Source of the DNA: CAVRZY01 sp963725415
GTDB taxonomy: Bacteria > Acidobacteriota > Terriglobia > Bryobacterales > Bryobacteraceae
Assembly: GCA_963725415.1 (NCBI GenBank)
Contig: CAVRZY010000097.1
Coordinates: 18,776-82,775 of the forward strand
Direction of reading: 5' to 3'
Length of the DNA stretch: 64,000 nucleotides
Positions 26,023 through 31,996 of the stretch are shown one piece after another. The translations under genes were made by a program, and so were the position numbers. Within the stretch, counting starts at the first letter, position 1. Each line of letters begins with the position of its first letter. Under the pieces are notes generated by a model that did not search any database, was not told the origin of the DNA, and saw only the letters and a program-made list of their open reading frames with translations.

Positions 26023-27015
26023 ATGGACCAGACCAGCCAGAATCGGTTGGGCACTGAGGAGCCCGGAAGACTCCCTGTTTTCCACGTCGAGGCCGGCTCA
26101 ATTCCCGAAGCCTACTACGGGGCCCTCAAGGCGGTCCACTTTGGCGGACACACCTTGCGCACCCAGTACGACCGCCGCAACTCCGACGGCACGTTCTTCG
26201 ACCCGCCCGGCAAGGACGCCAGAGTCACCATCCGGATCCGCGACCCGTTCGCCCAGCCGCGGTTTCCGGCGCTCAGCTATTGCGAGCGCGGGAAGTACAT
26301 CGCCGAGTTCCTGGGCGCCAAGGATCATCTGGTGGTTCCCTACCGAGAGCTTTTGAGCATGGTTCGCGAAGGGGAGGAGTTCGAGCCTACCCAGTGGCCC
26401 TACTGCTATCACCAGCGCCTCGCTGCCTACCCGCGGTCCGATGGGACCACCATGGACCAGTTCGAGCTGATCCTCGATAAGCTGGCAAAGGACCCTATCA
26501 CCCGGCGAGCGGTTGCCACCACGCGAGTCCCTGAAATCGATCTTTTCATGACCGCGGACATGCCGTGCCTGGGCGAAGTTCAGTTGCGGGCCATCGAGGA
26601 TGAAACGGGGCGGCTGGTCCTGAACCTGCACGCAATGTGGCGCAGTCGGGATCTTTACAAGGCATGGGGCGACAATCTGATCGGGATCACCAATCTCCAA
26701 GCGCGGCTTGCCGCGCGCCTGGCGGAAAAGACCGCACGCCAGGTGCTCGTCGGCCCTTATAGCGAGACGAACGGATCGCTTCATATCTACGGACAGGACT
26801 ACCAATCCAAAGGCATGGATAGGTTCTTCACGCGCTTTCCGACTTGCGAATCGTTTGTACAGCGGGCGCGCACCAGCGAGTTTTTGTGCGAGCGGGAGAT
26901 CATCCCCCAGCTCGAGGATCTGCTCGCCGAAACGACCTGGAAATTTCCGCCGGTCGCTCTGGACTTAATTCGGGGATTGATCGACGACTTCCGTTCCGGG
27001 CGCTTTGTGCCTTAG
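26023..27015 (+). CDS. Thymidylate-synthase-family protein (ThyA fold, divergent)
   Basis: 330 residues; AGGAAGGAGA precedes the ATG. ThyA-type dUMP-site elements are visible: Arg161-Arg162, the nucleophile segment PCL (Cys182), RSRD (207-210), Asn218 in GDNLIGI and HIY (254-256). In classical ThyA the Cys is followed by His (PCH); here it is Leu. The N-terminal 100 residues are unlike standard ThyA. It may methylate dUMP with methylene-folate, or be a related pyrimidine-modifying enzyme; the retained Asn argues for uracil rather than cytosine substrates. It sits alone among toxin-antitoxin remnants, so whether it is the housekeeping enzyme or an accessory copy is open. Confidence 0.75.
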   Translation: MDQTSQNRLGTEEPGRLPVFHVEAGSIPEAYYGALKAVHFGGHTLRTQYDRRNSDGTFFDPPGKDARVTIRIRDPFAQPRFPALSYCERGKYIAEFLGAKDHLVVPYRELLSMVREGEEFEPTQWPYCYHQRLAAYPRSDGTTMDQFELILDKLAKDPITRRAVATTRVPEIDLFMTADMPCLGEVQLRAIEDETGRLVLNLHAMWRSRDLYKAWGDNLIGITNLQARLAARLAEKTARQVLVGPYSETNGSLHIYGQDYQSKGMDRFFTRFPTCESFVQRARTSEFLCEREIIPQLEDLLAETTWKFPPVALDLIRGLIDDFRSGRFVP

Positions 27016-27023
27016 TACTTTGT

Positions 27024-27120
27024 GTGGCGCGGCCTTCAGGCTGCTGGGTCGAGACTCGTCTCGACCCGCCACAGGCCTTGAGAAGAGTCTCGGCGCGGCA
27101 GGCACGAGTGCGCCCGCCAC
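27024..27120. repeat. Palindromic repeat (gtggcgc family), copy 2
   Basis: Opens GTGGCGCGGCCTTCAGGCTG, contains GTCGAGACTCGTCTCGAC, and closes with GCGCCCGCCAC. It shares its plan with 14784-14901. It follows the thymidylate-synthase-family gene. Confidence 0.7.
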
Positions 27121-27161
27121 AGCACGATCAGATACGTCACCGTATCTGTGAAATGGAGTAC

Positions 27162-27284
27162 TTAATCGGCAGGGTCGAGCACTGGCCCCGTGGCCCGCCG
27201 CTTCTTGGTCTCAGCTTCATCCGTGAAGGGAAAGGCCAGCAGGACCAGATCGCCCGGCTCAAAGCTTGTCGTGGACGCTGTCAC
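27162..27284 (-). pseudogene. Truncated MazF/PemK-like toxin
   Basis: From a GTG at 27284 overlapping the antitoxin end, 40 residues are read: FEPGDLVLLAFPFTDEAETK then KRRATGPVLDPAD and a stop. The first part is the start of a MazF/PemK barrel; about 70 further residues with the catalytic Arg and Thr/Ser are missing, and KRPA has become KRRATG. It is a dead toxin next to an intact antitoxin. Confidence 0.65.
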
Positions 27285-27468
27285 CGTCGCTATAGCCGCT
27301 GAAGATTTGCTCCTGCGTGATCCGCTGCCACTCCAGTTCCTCAGAGGAGTCCGGGCATACGACAATGACTTGAACCGGTGTGTCCCTGGGGATCCGCGCG
27401 GCCACATCCTTGGGGATCTGGAGACTGTTGTCGGGACGGATGGTAGTCTGGAATTCCACCGCTTTCAT
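27259..27468 (-). CDS. MazE-like antitoxin (solitary)
   Basis: 69 residues from the ATG at 27468: an AbrB/MazE-like start (AVEFQTTIRPDNSLQIPKDV, PVQVIVV) and an acidic tail (EELEWQRITQEQIFSGYSDG). I recall such small proteins paired with MazF toxins. The expected toxin overlaps its 3' end but is truncated, so this is an orphan antitoxin that may still act as repressor or neutralise a related toxin elsewhere. No ribosome site is present; a promoter identical to that of tRNA-Ser ends eight bases before the ATG, so the mRNA may be leaderless. Confidence 0.75.
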   Translation of the reverse strand: MKAVEFQTTIRPDNSLQIPKDVAARIPRDTPVQVIVVCPDSSEELEWQRITQEQIFSGYSDGDSVHDKL

Positions 27469-27472
27469 CGTC

Positions 27473-27507
27473 TTCAATCTACCCGAATTCCCCCGCCCCT
27501 GCAACGA
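27473..27507 (-). promoter_or_regulatory. Exact copy of the tRNA-Ser promoter before the MazE-like antitoxin
   Basis: All 35 bases equal 14627-14661. TTGCAG, 17 bases, TAGATT; the -10 ends at 27476, so the predicted start is about 27469, one base before the ATG at 27468. Confidence 0.6.
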
Positions 27508-27516
27508 GTATCGCTG

Positions 27517-27662
27517 CCTTGCCCTCCCCTAGTTTCTCGACGGGCGGATTTGGCAAGGGCAATTCGGGGACAGGCAACGAATTTGGAGGACAAAATTCGT
27601 CGCCTGTCCCCGAATTGCGCTGACTGCTGTGCCATGAGCGGCAAAACTAGGGGAGGGCAAGG
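27517..27662. repeat. MITE-like nested palindrome with 19-bp terminal inverted repeats
   Basis: 27517-27535 (ccttgccctcccctagttt) and 27644-27662 are perfect inverted repeats. Inside, 27559-27617 is a second near-perfect palindrome with GCAATTCGGGGACAGGC arms, of the same family as 17221-17287 and 35508-35592. No coding capacity. It lies ten bases from the duplicated promoter and 60 bases before the next gene. Confidence 0.75.
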
Positions 27663-27721
27663 TGCCGCTGCCTCTCGTTTGCGATAATGCCAAGTAACCG
27701 CTAAAGTCGGTCGGTGGAAAC

Positions 27722-28453
27722 ATGACTAGCCAATCGGAGATGCTGCTCCCGGGGCCAAGGGCCGCCGTCGGGTTTCAACCACAGTTCCTGGACTTCCAGC
27801 GAGGCATCCGCGTAGGCAACCTGGAAGAGAACGAGCGCATCACCCGCATTCTCAAGCTGGCGCTGGAAGCGCGCTACGGGCAGCCATTCATCACCGAGCG
27901 CTGGGGCCGCGGCGTCTACTGGCAATGGATCGGCTACCTGCTCCGGGCCAATCGCACGGCCAAGCCTCTCTCCGCCCACGTCAGCTTCGGCTGCGCGAAG
28001 TTCTTCCTCTCCCTGGACAGGGACGAGCAGCTCTTCAAGTGTGGCCTGCAAGTCGAGCGCGGCTTCGTTAAAGCCCCGCGCGAGGCCCGCGACTGCGAGT
28101 TGCGCCCGGACTGGGACTGGCACCGGCTGCTCGCGGCGCTCCGCCCGCGCAGCCCCATGGAGCGCGAGCTGAAACACTTGCTGCGCGAAGGATTCCTGCT
28201 GTGGGCCGGAAGCTGGGAAGCCGAGCCGGCCTATTTTTCTCAAGCCAATCTCCCCGGCCTCCTGAAACTGCGCCGGCTGCTTCAAGCCGCGCCCAAGAGC
28301 CGCTGGGCCGGCTTTCAACTCTTCTACCCGATGCGCGAAAAAGAGGTGCGCAACACCACCGGCGTGGACCTGGTCGAATCCATGCTGGCGGTGTTCAACG
28401 AAGTGACCCCGGCCATGAACCTGTGCATGCAGATCCGGCTGCCGGAACCCTGA
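27722..28453 (+). CDS. Hypothetical protein in a ferredoxin operon
   Basis: 243 residues, soluble, no signal peptide, no motif I recognise. It has several Trp/Arg-rich stretches (GRGVYWQWIGYLLRANR, LLWAGSWEAEPAYF) and ends LCMQIRLPEP. GGTGGA precedes the ATG. The gap to the membrane polyferredoxin gene is 12 bases, so both are probably in one operon with the lipoprotein and AKR-like genes. A role linked to that redox module is inferred only from position. Confidence 0.8.
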   Translation: MTSQSEMLLPGPRAAVGFQPQFLDFQRGIRVGNLEENERITRILKLALEARYGQPFITERWGRGVYWQWIGYLLRANRTAKPLSAHVSFGCAKFFLSLDRDEQLFKCGLQVERGFVKAPREARDCELRPDWDWHRLLAALRPRSPMERELKHLLREGFLLWAGSWEAEPAYFSQANLPGLLKLRRLLQAAPKSRWAGFQLFYPMREKEVRNTTGVDLVESMLAVFNEVTPAMNLCMQIRLPEP

Positions 28454-28465
28454 GGAAGATCCGTC

Positions 28466-30127
28466 TTGAGCCACCTGACTCTGACCAGACTTCGCCGGCT
28501 GTCGCAAATCGTTTTCTTCGCGCTGTTCCTGTTTCTGCTTTTCCAGACCGAATTTCGCGGCTCTTTGCGCGGCGCCAAAGGGGACATTCGACTCCCTTAC
28601 CCCGTCAGCATCTTCCTGGAGGCTGACCCGCTGGTTGGCATCTCGAATGCCCTTTCCACCGGCGCTCTCTATCGAGGGCTTCTCTGGAGCCTGGTCATCA
28701 TCCTCCCCGCCTTCTTTCTGGGCCGTTTTTTCTGCGGCTGGATCTGCCCGCTGGGCACCTTGAACCACTTCTTCAGCAACTTCAAATCCGAAAAGAAGCG
28801 GGGCAAGCGACTGATCGAGTCCAACCGTTACAAGCAATGGCAGGCTCTCAAGTATTACCTGCTGATCGCCGGGCTGGTGTCGGCCCTTTTCGGAAGCGGG
28901 ATTCTGGGCCTCCTGGACCCCATCTCGCTGACCGTGCGCTCCCTGGCGCTTACCATCCTGCCGGGGCTGAACTACGCTTTCAATGCGCTGTTCGACTTCC
29001 TGTACCACACCCAGGCGCGCGCCCTCCGCTTCGCTGCCGACGCTCTCCATTTCCTCTTGAAAGACACCTTGCTCAGCTTCCGCCAGCCCTACTTTCGCCA
29101 GGGTTTCTTTCTGGGTCTGATCTTCGTCACGATCCTGGCGCTCAATCTCCGGATCACGCGATTCTGGTGCCGGGCGCTCTGCCCGCTGGGAGCTTTGTTG
29201 GGGGCCCTGTCCCGCTGGTCGATCCTGGGTCTGGAGAAGAGCTCCAGCCATTGCGAGGACTGCAATCGCTGCCTGCTGCACTGCCAGGGCGGGGACGATC
29301 CCATCCCCGGCGCACGCTGGCGCAAAGTCGAATGTCATCTCTGTCTCAACTGTGTCGGGGACTGCCCCGAAAGCGGGATCAAGTTCAAATTCTTCCCCGC
29401 CACAGCGGCCACCGTCGAAGGCCCCAACCTTCAGCGCCGCAAAGCCGTCACCAGCCTGGCAGCCGGCGCGGCCCTTTTGCCTCTTTTCCGCAGCGCCACG
29501 GGATTGACCGTCGAACATCATGACCGGCTCGTCCGCCCTCCCGGCGCTCTGGACGAGAAGAGCTTCCTGGAGCGCTGCATCCGCTGCGGCGAATGCATGA
29601 AGGTATGCCCGAACAACGCCCTGCATCCGAGTTTCGTTGAAGCCGGCCTCGAGGGCCTCTGGACGCCCGTTTTGGTATCGCGTATCGGGTATTGCGAGCC
29701 GAGCTGCGTGCTCTGCGGCCAGGTTTGTCCCACGGGCGCGATCTGGGAGTTCACCTCGAGCCAGAAGGCGTGGGTGGTCGAACGGCCCGACAAGAACGTG
29801 AAGCCCATCCGCATCGGCACCGCGTTCTACGACCACGGGCGCTGCCTGCCCTGGGCCATGGCGACCGAGTGCATTGTCTGCGAGGAGTGGTGCCCCACCT
29901 CTCCCAAGGCCATCTACCTGCGGCCCGTGCAGGTAATGGACGCAGAAGGTAAAGTAAAGCAGGTGCGGCAACCTTACGTGGATCCGGAGCGCTGCGTGGG
30001 CTGCGGCGCCTGCGAGTTCGCGTGTCCCGTCAAAGACCGCCCGGCTATCTACGTCACCAGCATCGGAGAAAGCCGCTCGAAAACCAACCAAATCCTGCTC
30101 AAACGGCCCAAGAGAGGATCGGGATGA
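28466..30127 (+). CDS. Membrane polyferredoxin (NapH/NosR/YccM-like 4Fe-4S protein)
   Basis: 553 residues from a TTG at 28466 with GAGGAAG upstream. About five to six hydrophobic helices lie in residues 10-250, with the two NapH-type motifs FCGWICPLG and WCRALCPLG. Ferredoxin motifs follow: CEDCNRCLLHC, CHLCLNCVGDCP, a possible membrane-proximal linker, CIRCGECMKVCP, CEPSCVLCGQVCP, CIVCEEWCP and CVGCGACEFACP. It should carry electrons between quinol or a membrane donor and a soluble partner. Its stop overlaps the next ATG (ATGA). The genes after it include an exported AKR-like ferredoxin protein, a natural electron partner. Confidence 0.92.
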   Translation: MSHLTLTRLRRLSQIVFFALFLFLLFQTEFRGSLRGAKGDIRLPYPVSIFLEADPLVGISNALSTGALYRGLLWSLVIILPAFFLGRFFCGWICPLGTLNHFFSNFKSEKKRGKRLIESNRYKQWQALKYYLLIAGLVSALFGSGILGLLDPISLTVRSLALTILPGLNYAFNALFDFLYHTQARALRFAADALHFLLKDTLLSFRQPYFRQGFFLGLIFVTILALNLRITRFWCRALCPLGALLGALSRWSILGLEKSSSHCEDCNRCLLHCQGGDDPIPGARWRKVECHLCLNCVGDCPESGIKFKFFPATAATVEGPNLQRRKAVTSLAAGAALLPLFRSATGLTVEHHDRLVRPPGALDEKSFLERCIRCGECMKVCPNNALHPSFVEAGLEGLWTPVLVSRIGYCEPSCVLCGQVCPTGAIWEFTSSQKAWVVERPDKNVKPIRIGTAFYDHGRCLPWAMATECIVCEEWCPTSPKAIYLRPVQVMDAEGKVKQVRQPYVDPERCVGCGACEFACPVKDRPAIYVTSIGESRSKTNQILLKRPKRGSG

Positions 30128-30648
30128 CTAGGCTCCTTTGTCGGGCGGTCCCCCTGGACCGCCAGCCGACCCCCTGGTCGGCTTCTGCCGCCGTGATCGC
30201 AGCAGCGTGCCTGCTCCTCGGCTGCGCCCCCAAACCCGCCCAGCTTTTCCCCGAAACTGGCGAGGTCCCGGCCTGGAGCAGGACCGGCCAGACGCGCACC
30301 TTCGAGGCCGCCAATCTCTGGCAGTACGTCAACGGCGACGCCGACCGCTACGTCCGGGCCGGCCTCCAGCGAACTCTAACCACCGACTATCGTTACCAGG
30401 ACAAGACCGAGGCCGTGGCGGACATCCACATCATGGCAGCGCCGGAAGGTGCCACAAAAATCTTCGAATCCGAATCCTCCGCGGGCAGCCAGCCCGTCCA
30501 ATTGGGCGACGCCGGTCGCCTCTACGGCGCCAGTCTGACCTTCCGCAAGGGTCCTTACTTCGTGCGCCTGGTCGCCTACCAGAGCGCGCCCGAGACGGGA
30601 AAGGCGCTGCTCGAGCTGGCCCGCGCCATCGAAGGCAAACTGAAGTGA
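30124..30648 (+). CDS. Small lipoprotein, DUF6599-like
   Basis: 174 residues. The signal sequence ends in a lipobox (LLLGC, Cys35), so it should be anchored to a membrane outside the cytoplasm. The mature part (FEAANLWQYVNGDADRYVRA..., IFESESSAGSQPVQ) resembles what I recall as DUF6599, of unknown function, often beside ferredoxin genes. The first 20 codons are unusual: they are encoded by a palindromic intergenic repeat (30143-30182), giving RAVPLDRQPTPWSAS before the hydrophobic core. The ATG overlaps the previous stop. Confidence 0.85.
   Translation: MTRLLCRAVPLDRQPTPWSASAAVIAAACLLLGCAPKPAQLFPETGEVPAWSRTGQTRTFEAANLWQYVNGDADRYVRAGLQRTLTTDYRYQDKTEAVADIHIMAAPEGATKIFESESSAGSQPVQLGDAGRLYGASLTFRKGPYFVRLVAYQSAPETGKALLELARAIEGKLK
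30143..30182. repeat. Palindromic repeat (gggcggtcc family) inside a signal-peptide coding region, copy 2
   Basis: GGGCGGTCCCCCTGGACCGC and GCCGACCCCCTGGTCGGC, both self-complementary, equal the modules in the intergenic element 12015-12104. Here the repeat is in frame within the lipoprotein gene. Confidence 0.8.
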
Positions 30649-30663
30649 AGGAGCTGCAAGACC

Positions 30664-31839
30664 ATGGAACGCCGTGAATTCATTCAGACCGCCGTTGCTG
30701 CGGGTCTGGGCCTGCCGAGCGGGCCGAGCGAAATCGAACAAGCTGCCCGCAAGGTCGGACGCTTGCCGCGTCGCAAGCTCGGCAACAGCGCCCGCGAGAT
30801 CTCCGTCCTGGTCGGCGCCGGCGACTGGGCCCCCGAAGCCGTCGAAGCCGGCATCCTCTCCGGCATCAACTTCTGGCATGGGGCCGATGAGTGGCAGAGA
30901 CCGCCCCAGGCCATCCTCCAGAATCGCGAGGCCCACTACTGTCAGATCTGCGTGGATCGCGTCCGCGGCAACCATGAAACCGGCCAGATCGACGATGAAG
31001 CGCATTACCAGTTCCTGAAGCAAGCCGCCAAACGCACCGGGCTGCGCTACTTCGACGACATGCAATTCCACTTCGGCTATCACAGTGTGGCCGAGCTTAA
31101 GAAGAATCGGGCCTTCATCCGCGCCTTCGAAAGGCTGAAGAAGGAAGGCCTGGTGCGTCATCTGTGCCTCTCCCAGCACAGCTACGACGGCAACTCGAGG
31201 GTGCCTGGCGGGCAGAGCGCCGCCGAAATCCTCACCGCGGTGATCCAGGACGGCCTCTACGAGCACGCCCAGTTCCTCTACTCCTATGGCGAGGACGCGG
31301 CGACGAACGAGTTCGTGGCCCTGGCCAAACGGAAAGGCTTCGGAACCATCGCCATGAAGACCGCGCGCGGCGCTGGCCGCATGGCGCAGGACCGCGGCTT
31401 CATGAAGAGCTTCCCTGCGGGAACCACACCCTATCACGCGCTGGCGCGCTGGCTCACCACGCGCACCCAGCTCGATGCGGCGGTCATCCGCATCAACAGC
31501 CTGAGCCAGTTCGTGGACACTTACTCCGGGGCGGGCAAGGAGCTGCGCGCGGCGGATTCCCAAGCCATCCGCCGAATGACCGCCTACGCGGACCAGGAAG
31601 TCTGCCGCCTGTGCAACCAATGCATGAGTCATTGCCCACAGCGCCTGCCCATCGCCGACATCCTGCGCTATGAGCGCTACGCCACCGACTACCGAGACAC
31701 AGCTCGCGCCCGCCGTCTCTACGCCCAGCTCGACCGGCAGGCCGATTCCTGCATTGCCTGCAACACCTGCCTCTCCCACTGCCCTCAGGGACTACGCATC
31801 CCCGCCAAGCTCGCCGCCGCCCACCGCCTCCTCGGCTAG
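30664..31839 (+). CDS. Exported aldo/keto-reductase-like protein fused to a 2x[4Fe-4S] ferredoxin tail
   Basis: 391 residues. A Tat-like start (ERREFIQTAVAAGLGLPSG) precedes RRKLGNSAREISVLVGAG, the usual opening of AKR barrels. Where AKRs have NFFDTADxYG this protein has NFWHGADEWQ (69-78): catalytic Asp is His and catalytic Tyr is Trp, and the usual Lys strand reads CVDRVRG. The tail has two CxxCxxCxxxCP motifs (CRLCNQCMSHCP and CIACNTCLSHCP). So the NADPH-dependent carbonyl chemistry is probably lost and the protein may serve as an electron carrier or a new reductase. It closes the operon begun at 27722; spacing to the lipoprotein gene is 15 bases. Confidence 0.87.
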   Translation: MERREFIQTAVAAGLGLPSGPSEIEQAARKVGRLPRRKLGNSAREISVLVGAGDWAPEAVEAGILSGINFWHGADEWQRPPQAILQNREAHYCQICVDRVRGNHETGQIDDEAHYQFLKQAAKRTGLRYFDDMQFHFGYHSVAELKKNRAFIRAFERLKKEGLVRHLCLSQHSYDGNSRVPGGQSAAEILTAVIQDGLYEHAQFLYSYGEDAATNEFVALAKRKGFGTIAMKTARGAGRMAQDRGFMKSFPAGTTPYHALARWLTTRTQLDAAVIRINSLSQFVDTYSGAGKELRAADSQAIRRMTAYADQEVCRLCNQCMSHCPQRLPIADILRYERYATDYRDTARARRLYAQLDRQADSCIACNTCLSHCPQGLRIPAKLAAAHRLLG

Positions 31840-31870
31840 CGAGGCCTTCGACCCCAAACCGGCCAAACTT

Positions 31871-31968
31871 CCTCACCGCAAAGACGCAGAGGCATAGAAG
31901 GAACGCGGAGAAAAACTTTCAAAATTTCTCTGCGTTCCCTCGGCGTTCTTTGCGTCTCCGCGGTGAAG
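31871..31968. repeat. Caccgcaaagacgc-type palindromic repeat
   Basis: The arms (CTCACCGCAAAGACGCAGAG and TTCTTTGCGTCTCCGCGGTGAA) are near complements around a 50-base centre with its own inner palindrome (aggaacgcggagaaa / tttctctgcgttcc). It lies between convergent genes. Repeats of this wording are widespread in bacterial intergenic DNA, from memory. Confidence 0.7.
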
Positions 31969-31996
31969 ACTCAGGCCGCTCTGAGGCGGAGCCTCG

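Noticed and set aside
27701..30091. 796-codon minus-strand frame
   Set aside because: Antisense to the unknown protein and the polyferredoxin gene, whose Cys motifs and TM segments are unmistakable.
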